38,387 nucleotides of DNA from Phil1 sp964546125 (GCA_964546125.1 CAZJIS010000009.1:1-38387), one strand, 5' to 3'; counted from the first letter of the stretch, positions 1 through 7,570 are shown. Numbers and translations: made by a program. Notes: a model not told the origin generated them from the sequence alone.

Positions 1-47
1 ACACTGCGGTTAACAGCCGCATGCTCTACCGACTGAGCTAAGGAGGA
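1..47 (-). tRNA. tRNA-Asn (GTT), cut by window edge
   Basis: Reading the minus strand from 47 downwards gives a 7-nt acceptor arm TCCTCCT, a D arm (GCTCAGTCGGTAGAGC) and an anticodon arm with loop CTGTTAACC. The anticodon is GTT, which reads Asn codons. The variable loop, T arm and 3' acceptor strand lie beyond the left edge, so the gene is incomplete. It is transcribed away from the PAP2 gene and has its own promoter just upstream. Confidence 0.93.
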
Positions 48-61
48 ATGGCACGGATGCT

Positions 62-90
62 ATTATATAATAGCCCGAAACGATTTTCAA
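62..90 (-). promoter_or_regulatory. Sigma-A promoter for tRNA-Asn
   Basis: On the minus strand, TTGAAA (85-90) and a perfect TATAAT (62-67) are separated by exactly 17 bp. The predicted start, near 55, is about 8 nt before the tRNA 5' end at 47, as expected for a tRNA gene. Confidence 0.8.
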
Positions 91-136
91 GCCCTAAATT
101 GGATTTTATTTAGGATGGCGAGAACCTTTCCTGCTG

Positions 137-145
137 TGTTATATT
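137..145 (+). promoter_or_regulatory. Extended -10 promoter for the PAP2 gene
   Basis: TGTTATATT is a TGn-extended -10 box with no good -35 at the usual distance. It lies about 37 nt before the start codon at 182, leaving room for the AGGAGGG ribosome binding site at 171-177. Confidence 0.4.
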
Positions 146-181
146 TAAAAAAGAATATGACAGTTTGTATAGGAGGGCTCT

Positions 182-1123
182 ATGCAATTGTTGCGCCTGT
201 TCGAATCCTTGCGGACGCCTTTTTTAGACGGCTTCTTTTCGCTTATCACACACCTTGGCGCGGAAGAGGTCTTTATGCTCGCCGGCCTTGCCGTGTTGTG
301 GTGCATCGATAAAAAATGGGGCTTCCGCTTCTTTTTCATCGGCCTCACGGGCAGCATCGTCAACCAGTTCCTCAAGGCGCTGTTTCTTATCCCGCGGCCG
401 TGGGTCGCGGATGAAACATTCACCATCGTCGAATCCGCGCGGGAGGGTGCCTCGGGCTATTCGTTCCCGAGCGGGCACACGCAAAGCGCTGTTTGCGTGT
501 TCGGCACGCTGGCCGCCTGGCGCAAAAAACGCTGGGTCAGCATCGTCTGCATGCTTGCCATCATCCTTACCGCCCTTTCGCGCATGTATCTGGGCGTGCA
601 CACGCCGCTTGACGTTGGCGCATCGCTCGTCACAGGCGCTATGACGGTCATCGGCTTTGCTTGGCTGTTCGAGCGCTTTGCGCAAAACCGGCAGGCCAAG
701 ATCACCATCGGCCTTCTGGTGCTCGCGCTCAATGCGGCGCTCGCGGCCTATGTGTTCCTCGCGCCCGCGCGGGCAGGGAATGTCGCCGCGTTCGATGCGC
801 AAGGCCAAAAGGCCGCCTGCACGCTGTTTGGAACGACGCTTGGGTTTCTTCTTGCCTGGCTTGTGGATGATAGGCATACTCATTTTGAAGTGAAGGCCCT
901 CTGGTGGGCGCAGATCATAAAATACGCGCTCGGCCTCGGGTTCATTATGGGCGTGCGGCTCGGCCTCAAGCCCGTTTTGCAGGCGGTGTTGGGCGATGCG
1001 CCCTTCACCGATGCCATCCGCTATTTTCTCATGGCGCTCGTCGGCGGCACGCTGTGGCCGATGACATTCCCGCTTTGGGCAAAGCTTGGCAAAAGCCGGG
1101 CGCAAGCGGCCGTTTCAGGCTGA
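182..1123 (+). CDS. PAP2-superfamily membrane phosphatase
   Basis: A 313-residue membrane protein with all three PAP2 (type 2 phosphatidic acid phosphatase) motifs: KALFLIPRP (the K-x6-RP motif), FPSGHT, and SRMYLGVHTPLD with the catalytic His and Asp. Family members dephosphorylate lipid phosphates or undecaprenyl pyrophosphate at the membrane. Several hydrophobic segments flank the motifs, and a C-terminal extension of about 130 residues adds more. The start is fixed by AGGAGGG at 171-177. The 3' end overlaps the convergent DUF1294 gene by 9 bp. The substrate cannot be told from sequence; undecaprenyl-PP recycling and lipid turnover are both possible. Confidence 0.88.
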   Translation: MQLLRLFESLRTPFLDGFFSLITHLGAEEVFMLAGLAVLWCIDKKWGFRFFFIGLTGSIVNQFLKALFLIPRPWVADETFTIVESAREGASGYSFPSGHTQSAVCVFGTLAAWRKKRWVSIVCMLAIILTALSRMYLGVHTPLDVGASLVTGAMTVIGFAWLFERFAQNRQAKITIGLLVLALNAALAAYVFLAPARAGNVAAFDAQGQKAACTLFGTTLGFLLAWLVDDRHTHFEVKALWWAQIIKYALGLGFIMGVRLGLKPVLQAVLGDAPFTDAIRYFLMALVGGTLWPMTFPLWAKLGKSRAQAAVSG

Positions 1124-1414
1124 AGCCAAAAAACGCAGCAGCAAAAACGCCGCGCCGATGTTTAAAAGTAGAAGCAGCGGCATACCGATGGTGAACGAAG
1201 CGTGCTTTGTCTTGTGGCGAAAGGCCCGCATGCCGAGAATCCCGCCCGGCGCGCCGCCGAGAAACGCAATCAAGAACAGCGTTTTTTCCGGTACGCGCCA
1301 TTTGCCCGCTTTTGCGCGCCGCTTGTCCACGCCCATCAAAACGAACAGCAAAGCGCTCATTGCGAGCATGCATGCGATCACAAGAATGAAAAGCGCTTCA
1401 CTCTCCAAGTTCAT
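1115..1414 (-). CDS. DUF1294 family small membrane protein
   Basis: A 99-residue protein with two or three hydrophobic segments around a conserved core: DKRRAKAGKWRVPE, then FLGGAPGGILGMRAFRHKT. This pattern (basic W-R-x-x-E patch, GGxxG, then the RHKT box) is typical of DUF1294, whose function is unknown. Its start overlaps the end of the TtcA-like gene by 17 bp, so the two are probably cotranscribed and translationally coupled. Its 3' end overlaps the PAP2 gene tail to tail. Confidence 0.85.
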   Translation of the reverse strand: MNLESEALFILVIACMLAMSALLFVLMGVDKRRAKAGKWRVPEKTLFLIAFLGGAPGGILGMRAFRHKTKHASFTIGMPLLLLLNIGAAFLLLRFLASA

Positions 1415-2147
1415 TCTCCCGCGGCGGCAGGCGGAGCCTGTCCCACATGCCGTATTTCCCGGTGTCGGCGATGGCGTTCATGATGCGCTCGTCCGCATCC
1501 GGCACGAGGGAGGTGAAATAGCGGATCACATCCTTCATTTCTTCGCGCTTTGTTTTCCCCGCAACGGGACAGTTGGGCTTGCGAATCGGAAGCTCAAGCT
1601 TCTTGGCGACGGAGAGCGCCGTTTTTTCGGGCAAGAACACGAGTGGGCGGATGACCGTCACCTCCTTGCGGCCAAGGTAGGTCACGGGGCCGAAAGTGTT
1701 GAGGCGGCTTTCGTAAAGAAGGCTCATGAAAAAGGTTTGGAGCACGTCGTCCCGGTTGTGGCCGAGCGCCACAAGGTTGCAGCCCCGCTCTACGGCGGCG
1801 TTGTTGAGCGCGCCGCGCCGAAGCTTCGAGCACAGCGCGCAGGGGTGCGACTCCTTGCGCACGTTGAATACAACATCGCCGATATCGGTCTTGATAATAT
1901 CAAAGGGCACGTCGATCGCGCGCGCGAATTCTTCGACAGGGGCGAAATCCTCGTCCGAGATGCCAAGGTCGAGCATCACGCCGCAAAGGTCAAAGGGCGT
2001 GTAGGAAAAACGCTGGTAGAGCTTCAGGCCGTAGAGAAGCAGCAGACTGTCCTTCCCGCCGGATACGCCTACACAGATCTTGTCCCCGGGGCGGATCATA
2101 TCGTAGCGCTCGTTGGCGCGGCGGATGCAGCCGAGTATGCGTTTCAT
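1398..2147 (-). CDS. TtcA-like tRNA thiolation PP-loop ATPase
   Basis: N-type ATP pyrophosphatase with the PP-loop SGGKDS near residue 30, a CALC pair mid-protein and a third Cys in NCPVAG. This is the TtcA/TtuA arrangement in which the cysteines hold an Fe-S cluster used to thiolate tRNA (2-thiocytidine 32 in TtcA). The frame is open to a GTG at 2180, but the promoter -10 sits at 2182-2187 with transcription predicted near 2175, so that GTG would not be in the message. ATG 2147, preceded by GAGGG and giving MKRILG, is preferred (249 aa). It heads a two-gene operon with the DUF1294 gene. The exact tRNA target is inferred. Confidence 0.85.
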   Translation of the reverse strand: MKRILGCIRRANERYDMIRPGDKICVGVSGGKDSLLLLYGLKLYQRFSYTPFDLCGVMLDLGISDEDFAPVEEFARAIDVPFDIIKTDIGDVVFNVRKESHPCALCSKLRRGALNNAAVERGCNLVALGHNRDDVLQTFFMSLLYESRLNTFGPVTYLGRKEVTVIRPLVFLPEKTALSVAKKLELPIRKPNCPVAGKTKREEMKDVIRYFTSLVPDADERIMNAIADTGKYGMWDRLRLPPRENELGE

Positions 2148-2181
2148 GTCCCTCGTTCCTTTTTTCTCACTCATGCGCACA

Positions 2182-2211
2182 ATTATACCATCAGCGTTCC
2201 TGGATTGTCAC
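2182..2211 (-). promoter_or_regulatory. Promoter for ttcA-like/DUF1294 operon
   Basis: Minus strand GTGACA (2206-2211), an 18-bp spacer and a perfect TATAAT (2182-2187). Its position rules out the upstream GTG and supports ATG 2147 as the start. Confidence 0.6.
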
Positions 2212-2231
2212 AGAATATTTGTTTTTGCCCA

Positions 2232-2261
2232 TTGCCGCGGGATGCGGGAAGCGGATATAAT
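2232..2261 (+). promoter_or_regulatory. Promoter for the small P-loop gene
   Basis: TTGCCG (2232-2237), an 18-bp spacer, then TATAAT (2256-2261). Transcription would begin near 2268, on top of an in-frame ATG at 2267, so a later start codon must be used. Confidence 0.55.
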
Positions 2262-2308
2262 GAATTATGGAAAACATCAACCAGCGCAAAGCGCAGAGGG
2301 AGGCTATC

Positions 2309-2719
2309 TTGATTGGAGTAATCTTCGGCGAACGGGGCGCCGGCAAGACGAAGCGCATCATTCAAACCGCAAATGAGCAGCTTCAAACCGCGAAGGGCAG
2401 CATGGTCTTCATCGACGACGACAATCAGTACATGTTCGATCTCAAGCACAGCATTCGTTTTATCGACGCGTCGGAATATCACATCGACAGTCCCAAGATG
2501 TTTTTCGGATTTATATCAGGCATCGCCGCACAAGATTTCGATCTTGAATATTTGTTCATCGATGGTTTTTTGAAAATCGTGCGCCACCCGCTCGACACGC
2601 TCGAAGAGCTGTTTGCCGAGATGGATGCGTTTGCGCGGCGCTGCAACATCAAGCTTTATATCAGCATTACCGGAAGCGAGGCCGAGGCACCCGCATTCTT
2701 AAAGCCCTATATCATTTAA
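2309..2719 (+). CDS. Small P-loop NTPase, unknown function
   Basis: A 136-residue protein starting at TTG 2309, chosen because AGAGGGAGG (2295-2303) precedes it by 5 nt and the upstream ATG at 2267 coincides with the predicted transcription start. It opens with a beta strand and Walker A loop, GVIFGERGAGKTK, and has a Walker B-like stretch YLFIDG in the middle. The rest is compact and acidic, with no extra domain. I do not recognise a named family. The single-domain size suggests a nucleotide-dependent switch or small ATPase rather than a transporter subunit. It is monocistronic, with its own promoter and terminator. Confidence 0.72.
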   Translation: MIGVIFGERGAGKTKRIIQTANEQLQTAKGSMVFIDDDNQYMFDLKHSIRFIDASEYHIDSPKMFFGFISGIAAQDFDLEYLFIDGFLKIVRHPLDTLEELFAEMDAFARRCNIKLYISITGSEAEAPAFLKPYII

Positions 2720-2735
2720 TGTCCGGCTGCATAGG

Positions 2736-2768
2736 AAGGGGCGCTCCCGCTCGGGGAGCGCCCCTTTT
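2736..2768. terminator. Rho-independent terminator (11-bp GC stem)
   Basis: GGGGCGCTCCC (2738-2748), a 5-nt loop and GGGAGCGCCCC (2754-2764), followed by TTTT. It closes the P-loop gene. The AA on the opposite side makes it only weakly bidirectional for the convergent thioredoxin-fold gene. Confidence 0.85.
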
Positions 2769-2790
2769 CATCGTTCTTGCCGTTTCGGCT

Positions 2791-3150
2791 TTAGCAAACG
2801 CCGTCCTTGCCGGCGACCTGCTCAAAGACGCTTCGAATGTCCGCAAGTTCGGCATGGCCTTCATGAAGTTTGGATTTTTCCACGTAGAAGCAGGGCACAT
2901 ACCAATAATCGTAGCTGTCGGCAAGGGCCTTTTCGCGGCTCTCGTCGATCAGCTCGATTTCAATGTCCTTGAATTTGGGGTTTTCCGCGCGAAGTTGCTC
3001 CATGTATTTGAGTGCGAGCTTGCAATGCGGGCAGCCGGGCAGATAGAAGAGTTTAAGCTTCATGGCATTGTCGTTCCTTTCATGCTTTTCCGGAATCTCC
3101 TGGTCGCTTGGACGCTTGTTTAGCACAAAACGCCTGAATAAGCTTTTCAT
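2791..3150 (-). CDS. Thioredoxin/glutaredoxin-fold CxxC protein
   Basis: The core starts MKLKLFYLPGCPHCK, a first beta strand followed by the redox motif CPHC, and later has a cis-Pro-type VPCFYV strand. This is a glutaredoxin-like thiol oxidoreductase. The frame can start at ATG 3150, giving 119 aa and a 4-bp ATGA overlap with the M3 peptidase stop. It can also start at ATG 3063, giving a 90-aa protein that begins exactly at the domain and has AAAGGA about 11 nt upstream. The overlap favours 3150; the domain boundary favours 3063. The 29-residue leader in the long form is basic and not a signal peptide. Likely cotranscribed with the M3 peptidase; the redox partner is unknown. Confidence 0.75.
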   Translation of the reverse strand: MKSLFRRFVLNKRPSDQEIPEKHERNDNAMKLKLFYLPGCPHCKLALKYMEQLRAENPKFKDIEIELIDESREKALADSYDYWYVPCFYVEKSKLHEGHAELADIRSVFEQVAGKDGVC

Positions 3151-4844
3151 AGCGCCTTGCCCTCAAACGCCTCGAGCGCCTTTATGAGCGGCGCCGCGGC
3201 CTTTTCGACCGAACCCGCCTCAAACGGGTTGGCAAGGTGCGCAAGCGAGAGAAGCTCTTTGTAGGGGAGGCTGCCGCCCGCGCGCGTAAGGGCGAGGTAA
3301 TCGTTCCATGCGCCCTCGCGGTTTTCCATAATGCGGCCGAAGAATTCGAACGCGCCCATGGACGCCAGCGTATAGTCGATATAGTAGAACGGCATGGAAT
3401 AGATGTGGTGCTGTTTTTGCCAGAAGGCGCCCCGCATCATGTAAGCGTCTCCGTCGTAATCGCGCGCGGGCAGGTATTTGCGCTCGAGCTTCGCCCAGGC
3501 CTGTTTGCGTTCGGCCGGGGTCATTGCGGGGTTTGCGTAAACGATGTGCTGGAATTCATCCACGCATACGCCGTAGGGCACGAACGTGAGCGAGCTCAAA
3601 ATGTGCGCATAGCGGTACTCATCGGCTTTTTGGCCGAAGAAGAGATCCATCCACGGATGCGTGAAGTATTCCATGCTCATCGAATGGATTTCCGCCACCT
3701 CCATGCCGGGGGTAAGGTAATCCACAATCTCCTGCGCGCGGCCCGCCTGCATCGCCGCAAACGCGTGGCCCGCCTCATGCGTGAGCACGTCCACATCGCC
3801 CGAAGTGCCGTTGAAGTTGCTGAAGATGAACGCGGCCTCATAGTCCGGGAAGCCCGTGCAGTAGCCGCCCACGCGCTTGTTGGGCTTGGTTTCAAGGTCC
3901 ATGAGTTCGCGCGCGACCATGTCGTCGAAGAACGCGCCGGTTTCGGGTGAAAGCTCGCGGTACATTTTTTGCGCCGCTGCCACCATGAACGCGCGGTCCC
4001 CTTCGGGCTTGGCGTTGCCGTCGGGGAATTGGAACGCTTCATCGTAGACCATGAGCTTTTCAACGCCGATGCGCTCGGCCTGCGCGGCGTAGAGTTTGTT
4101 GCACAGCGGCACGAGAACCTCGGCGACCTGTTCGCGAAAAGAAGCCGCCTCCTCGGGCGAGAACGTGCGCCCCATGCGAAGGTAGCCAAGCGGCGTGAAA
4201 TCGCGGTAGCCAAGCTTTTTGCCCATCTTCGTGCGAAGCGTTACGAGTTCATCGTAAAGGCGGTCGAACTTTTCTTCATTCGCTTCGAAAAACGCGCTCG
4301 TCAGGGCCGCGGCTTCGCGGCGCAGCGCGCGGTCGGGGTTCTGGCGGTATTTACCAAGCCCCGCGAGGTTGAGCTCTTCCCCGTTGAATTCGACCTTGCA
4401 CGAGGCGAGCAGCTTTTCATATTCGGTGGTGAGCTTATTCTCACGGATCATGTCGAGCATGAGCCGCGGGGACATGGTACTCATCTCTTTTTTGGCGATG
4501 TTCAGGTATTGTGTGCCAAAACGCGCGTCGATGTCCTTTGCAAAGGGAGAGCGGGTGATCGCTTTGTACCAGCCGAGCAGCCATGGCATCGCCATGGGCA
4601 TCGCCCGGTCGAAAAACTGCTGTTCGGCTTCGTAGAACGCATCCTTCGTGTCGATCGTATGGCGCGCGTGGGCGAGGCTTATCTGCGTCGTAATGGCGCT
4701 TTGGAGCTTTGAGAAGCCGAGGATCGCCTCTTCGACCGCCGCAAACGAGCGGGCGCGCTTCACCTTTTTGGTCAGCCCCGAAAGCGCGCGCCGCGCCGCC
4801 CCGAGATTCGGCCGCTTGTACTCGAATTCGCTGAATTTCTGCAT
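3147..4844 (-). CDS. M3 family oligoendopeptidase (PepF/thimet-like)
   Basis: A 565-residue cytosolic zinc peptidase. The metal motif HEAGHAF (HExxH) lies about two thirds along, followed by the downstream helix EIHSMSMEY that supplies the third ligand Glu in family M3. These enzymes cleave short peptides. The frame opens at 4880, but GGAGG (4849-4853) sits 4 nt before ATG 4844, and the promoter -10 at 4876-4881 excludes the longer form. No signal peptide is seen. It is followed by the thioredoxin-fold gene with an ATGA overlap. Confidence 0.93.
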   Translation of the reverse strand: MQKFSEFEYKRPNLGAARRALSGLTKKVKRARSFAAVEEAILGFSKLQSAITTQISLAHARHTIDTKDAFYEAEQQFFDRAMPMAMPWLLGWYKAITRSPFAKDIDARFGTQYLNIAKKEMSTMSPRLMLDMIRENKLTTEYEKLLASCKVEFNGEELNLAGLGKYRQNPDRALRREAAALTSAFFEANEEKFDRLYDELVTLRTKMGKKLGYRDFTPLGYLRMGRTFSPEEAASFREQVAEVLVPLCNKLYAAQAERIGVEKLMVYDEAFQFPDGNAKPEGDRAFMVAAAQKMYRELSPETGAFFDDMVARELMDLETKPNKRVGGYCTGFPDYEAAFIFSNFNGTSGDVDVLTHEAGHAFAAMQAGRAQEIVDYLTPGMEVAEIHSMSMEYFTHPWMDLFFGQKADEYRYAHILSSLTFVPYGVCVDEFQHIVYANPAMTPAERKQAWAKLERKYLPARDYDGDAYMMRGAFWQKQHHIYSMPFYYIDYTLASMGAFEFFGRIMENREGAWNDYLALTRAGGSLPYKELLSLAHLANPFEAGSVEKAAAPLIKALEAFEGKAL

Positions 4845-4875
4845 AAAGCCTCCAAAGGATGAAAATCTTTCATCT

Positions 4876-4905
4876 ATCATATAACAGCAGGCTGCCGCCG
4901 CGCAA
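4876..4905 (-). promoter_or_regulatory. Promoter for M3 peptidase operon
   Basis: Minus strand TTGCGC (4900-4905), an 18-bp spacer, TATGAT (4876-4881). The predicted transcript start near 4869 leaves a 25-nt leader with GGAGG before ATG 4844. It lies back to back with the AlaX-like promoter. Confidence 0.6.
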
Positions 4906-4911
4906 GTTTTG

Positions 4912-4920
4912 TGTTATAAT
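4912..4920 (+). promoter_or_regulatory. Extended -10 promoter for the AlaX-like gene
   Basis: TGTTATAAT, a consensus TGn-extended -10, about 30 nt before the start codon at 4950. No clear -35 is seen at the usual distance. The upstream region is shared with the divergent M3 promoter. Confidence 0.6.
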
Positions 4921-4949
4921 GCTCGGGAATATATAAAAAGGAGCTGCGC

Positions 4950-6164
4950 ATGACAAAAAAGCTCTATTATGACCCGCGCGTTCTCACCTGCGAGGCGACG
5001 GTGCTCGCCTGCCGCGCGCATGAGAACCTTTATGAAATACTGCTCGACCAAACCGTGATCTACCCCGAAGGCGGCGGCCAGCCTTCCGATACAGGGGAAA
5101 TCGACGGCGCGCGCGTGAGCTATGCGTTCGAAGACGGGCACAATATTTGGCACCGCTGCGATCAGGCGTTCGCGCTCGGCACGCGCGTTCGGGTGCGCTT
5201 TGATGAAGACCGGCGGCGCGATCACAGCCGGCAGCACACGGGCGAGCACATCCTTTCGGGGCTTGCGGCGAGCCTTTTTGGCTGCGTGAACGTGGGCTTC
5301 CACATGGCCGAAGATTATGTCAGCGTCGATTTCGACCTTCCGCTCTCACCCGAGCAGGTGCGCGCGCTTGCGTTCGCCGTGAACGAAGCCGTGCAGCGGG
5401 ATGAGCAGATCACCGAGCGGCTGGTCGATGCGTCCGAGCTTCCCGGCATTGCGCTTCGAAAGTGCGCCAAGGGCCTTGAAGGCGAAGTGCGCATCATCTA
5501 CGCGGGCAGCAGCGACTCGTGCACCTGCTGCGGCACGCATTGCGTGCGCACGGGCGAGGTGGGTGTGGTCAAGATCCTTTCGCACATGAACTACAAGGGC
5601 GGCACGCGGCTGTTTTTCCTTTGCGGCATGCGCGCGGTGCGCGCGATGATGGAGGACGCGGCGATCCTCGATAGCGTCGCGCGGCGCTTTAGCACCAAGC
5701 CTCAAGATGTGATGCCGGCGCTCGTCAAGCAGGGAGATGAATTAAGCGAAGCCCGGCGCGCGCTCAAAAAGCACACCGAGGCGCTGTTTACTTACAAGGC
5801 GCGCGAGCTTTATGAAGCCGCGCCCAAGGCGGGGAAGACCGCAGTCGTCGTGTATCTTGGAGAAGAGCTTGCAGCGGCGGAGCTCGGCTTGCTTGGGGAG
5901 AAGATCTGCGCCCTTGGCAGCGCCGTCGTGCTTTTGATGAGCGAAAACGGAACGCAGCTTGCCTACCGCCTCGCACGCTCGGGGGATGTTATGGCCGGCA
6001 TGCGCGAGCTTTGCGCCGCCGTGAACGCCGCGACCGGCGGCAAGGGCGGCGGGCGGGAGGATTCCGCTCAGGGCAGCGCCCCCGCGCGGGCGGATGCGCA
6101 AGAGATCCGCGCGCAGCTTGAAGCCTACATCGTGAAATGGATGCATGGCATGAAATCGCGCTGA
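4950..6164 (+). CDS. AlaX-type alanyl-tRNA editing protein with DHHA1 domain
   Basis: A 404-residue free-standing homologue of the alanyl-tRNA synthetase editing region. It has the family's GGGQPSDTG loop near residue 48, the zinc/catalytic HTGEH (HxxxH) near 97 and the second metal half CGTHC near 195. The C-terminal DHHA1-like region ends with the Gly-rich GGKGGGREDSAQG motif. Such AlaX-L proteins hydrolyse mischarged Ser- or Gly-tRNA(Ala). All four metal ligands are present, so it should be active. The ribosome binding site is AAGGAG, about 6 nt before ATG. Transcribed alone from an extended -10 promoter. Confidence 0.92.
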   Translation: MTKKLYYDPRVLTCEATVLACRAHENLYEILLDQTVIYPEGGGQPSDTGEIDGARVSYAFEDGHNIWHRCDQAFALGTRVRVRFDEDRRRDHSRQHTGEHILSGLAASLFGCVNVGFHMAEDYVSVDFDLPLSPEQVRALAFAVNEAVQRDEQITERLVDASELPGIALRKCAKGLEGEVRIIYAGSSDSCTCCGTHCVRTGEVGVVKILSHMNYKGGTRLFFLCGMRAVRAMMEDAAILDSVARRFSTKPQDVMPALVKQGDELSEARRALKKHTEALFTYKARELYEAAPKAGKTAVVVYLGEELAAAELGLLGEKICALGSAVVLLMSENGTQLAYRLARSGDVMAGMRELCAAVNAATGGKGGGREDSAQGSAPARADAQEIRAQLEAYIVKWMHGMKSR

Positions 6165-6191
6165 ACTGCGCCCGAATTGCCGAAAAAAACG

Positions 6192-6220
6192 TTGACAGGT
6201 TGACAAAATGCCGATATAAT
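6192..6220 (+). promoter_or_regulatory. Consensus promoter of the infC operon
   Basis: A perfect TTGACA (6192-6197), 17-bp spacer and perfect TATAAT (6215-6220). A second TTGACA at 6200-6205 is too close to serve this -10. Such full-consensus promoters suit a ribosomal protein operon. Transcription should start near 6227. Confidence 0.93.
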
Positions 6221-6226
6221 ACATTA

Positions 6227-6341
6227 GGTTAAGCAGAAGCCCCGCTTCTCACCCGCCGACGCAGGAGTCGCGCGCGGTCAAAACAAAAAAACATCAACGG
6301 ATGTTGCTTGTTGGTTGTGGGCTTCGCGCCCACATTTTTTT
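6227..6341 (+). ncRNA. infC leader (L20-leader-type attenuator)
   Basis: The untranslated leader before infC holds hairpin AGAAGC-CCC-GCTTCT (6235-6249), further short GC stems around 6254-6276, a stem-loop near 6290-6305, and a terminator-like hairpin ending in seven T just before the infC ribosome binding site. In Firmicutes, L20 represses infC-rpmI-rplT by promoting early termination in such a leader. The architecture and position match; the L20 binding site itself is inferred, not aligned to the family model. Confidence 0.7.
6316..6341 (+). terminator. Attenuator terminator in the infC leader
   Basis: TGTGGGC (6316-6322), loop TTCGC and GCCCACA (6328-6334), followed by seven T (6335-6341). 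It lies inside the leader, 5 nt before the infC GGAGG, so reading past it must be regulated. Confidence 0.85.
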
Positions 6342-6359
6342 GTATGGAGGTGTCCGAAT

Positions 6360-6875
6360 ATCGCCAGCCAAGAACTCTTGATCAATGAGGAAATCCGCGA
6401 CAGGGAAGTCCGGCTCATCGACGACAAAGGCAATCAGCAAGGCGTTGTGACGCTGGAGGTCGCGCTCCGGATGGCCGAGGAGGCCGATCTGGATTTGGTG
6501 AAGATCGCGCCGCAGGCCGTGCCGCCCGTGTGCAAGATCATGGATTACGGCAAGTACCGCTTTGAACAAACCAAGCGTGAAAAGGAACAGCGAAAGAACC
6601 AGAAGGTCATAGAGATCAAGGAAATCCGGCTCTCGGCGACCATCGACCAGCACGACATGGAAGTCAAGGCGAAGGCTTGCACCAAATTTCTTAAAAACGG
6701 AGATAAGGTCAAGGTTTCGATTCGCTTCCGCGGCCGGCAGATCAGGCACGGAGACATCGGGCTGGAAGTCATGAATACCTTCTTTGAAATGGTGAAGGAG
6801 GACGCTGTCATCGAGCGTCCCGCCAAGCAGGAAGGCCGCAATATGACCATGAATTTGGCGCCCAAGGCAAATTAA
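6360..6875 (+). CDS. infC: Translation initiation factor IF-3, ATC start codon
   Basis: A 171-residue IF-3 with the N-terminal LLINEEIRDREVRLID block, the Lys-rich linker and a complete C-terminal domain. It joins the 30S subunit and proofreads the start codon and initiator tRNA. No ATG, GTG or TTG lies near the ribosome binding site GGAGG (6346-6350). The only initiation codon at proper distance is ATC 6360, which gives the expected N-terminus. The in-frame TTG at 6315 is inside the terminator stem and cannot be the start. Rare AUU/AUA/AUC starts are known for infC and let IF-3 repress its own translation. First gene of infC-rpmI-rplT. Confidence 0.95.
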   Translation: MASQELLINEEIRDREVRLIDDKGNQQGVVTLEVALRMAEEADLDLVKIAPQAVPPVCKIMDYGKYRFEQTKREKEQRKNQKVIEIKEIRLSATIDQHDMEVKAKACTKFLKNGDKVKVSIRFRGRQIRHGDIGLEVMNTFFEMVKEDAVIERPAKQEGRNMTMNLAPKAN

Positions 6876-6906
6876 ACAGATTTCCAACAAGGAGGACGTA
6901 AACCCC

Positions 6907-7104
6907 ATGCCTAAGATTAAAACCCACAGGGGTGCTGCAAAGAGGTTCAGCCTTACCAAGAACGGCAAGATCAAGCGCTCCAAGGCTTATAAGAGCCACA
7001 TTCTGACCAAGAAGGACACGAAGCGCCTGCGCGGATTGCGTCAGACCGGCTACATCGTCGAGTGCGAAGCCAAGAAGATCCGCGAGCTCATCCCGTATAA
7101 GTAA
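6907..7104 (+). CDS. rpmI: 50S ribosomal protein L35
   Basis: A 65-residue highly basic protein of standard L35 length, beginning MPKIKTHRGAAKRF and containing the TKKDTKRLRGLR segment. It is part of the large ribosomal subunit. AAGGAGG precedes the ATG by a rather long 11 nt. It sits between infC and rplT in the conserved order and should be controlled by the infC leader. Confidence 0.98.
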   Translation: MPKIKTHRGAAKRFSLTKNGKIKRSKAYKSHILTKKDTKRLRGLRQTGYIVECEAKKIRELIPYK

Positions 7105-7118
7105 GGAGGAACAGGAAA

Positions 7119-7475
7119 ATGGCAAGAATCAAAAGGGCGGTTAACGCCGTTAAAAAGCGCCGCAAGGTGTTCAAGCTCTCCAAGGGCTATTTCGGCGCAA
7201 AGAGCAAACAGTACCGCGCCGCGTCCGAACAGGTGATGAAATCCATGGCCTACGCCTATGTGGGCCGCAAGAACAAAAAGCGCGAATACCGCAGGCTTTG
7301 GATCGCGCGCATCAACGCCGGCGCAAGGCTTTGCGGCAGCACCTACAGCCGCATGATCAACGGCCTCAAGTGCGCGGGCATCGAAGTCAACCGCAAGGTG
7401 CTCGCGGAGCTTGCCGTCAGCGACATGAACGCCTTTGGCGAACTCGTGAAGCTCGCCGAGCAGGCGCGCGCATAA
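7119..7475 (+). CDS. rplT: 50S ribosomal protein L20
   Basis: A 118-residue L20 with the standard start MARIKRAVNAVKKRRK, the KGYFGAKSKQYR stretch and the C-terminal SDMNAFGELVKLAEQA end. It binds 23S rRNA early in assembly and is the known autogenous repressor of this operon in Firmicutes. AAGGAGG lies 8 nt before ATG. Third gene of the operon, 14 nt after rpmI. Confidence 0.98.
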   Translation: MARIKRAVNAVKKRRKVFKLSKGYFGAKSKQYRAASEQVMKSMAYAYVGRKNKKREYRRLWIARINAGARLCGSTYSRMINGLKCAGIEVNRKVLAELAVSDMNAFGELVKLAEQARA

Positions 7476-7516
7476 GACGGGCGGCAATTTCAACGCCCGC
7501 CGGCGCGGGGTGAACG

Positions 7517-7536
7517 GGGCGGATGCGAATCCGCCC
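7517..7536 (+). other. GC-rich hairpin after rplT
   Basis: GGGCGGAT (7517-7524), tetraloop GCGA, ATCCGCCC (7529-7536). The stem is perfect, but only scattered T follow, so it is a weak terminator or a processing/stabilising hairpin between rplT and the methyltransferase gene. Confidence 0.5.
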
Positions 7537-7570
7537 ATATTCATTTTGAGGCAAAGGGGAGGAGGAGAGC

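Noticed and set aside
1086..2312. 408-codon plus-strand frame opposite the TtcA-like and DUF1294 genes
   Set aside because: Shadow frame: the minus strand has the PP-loop, Cys motifs, promoter and ribosome binding site.
6200..6205. Second TTGACA in the infC promoter region
   Set aside because: Only 9 bp from the -10; it cannot be the -35 for it, and no other -10 fits.
6315..6359. Upstream TTG start for infC
   Set aside because: It lies in the terminator stem before the ribosome binding site and would add residues absent from IF-3.
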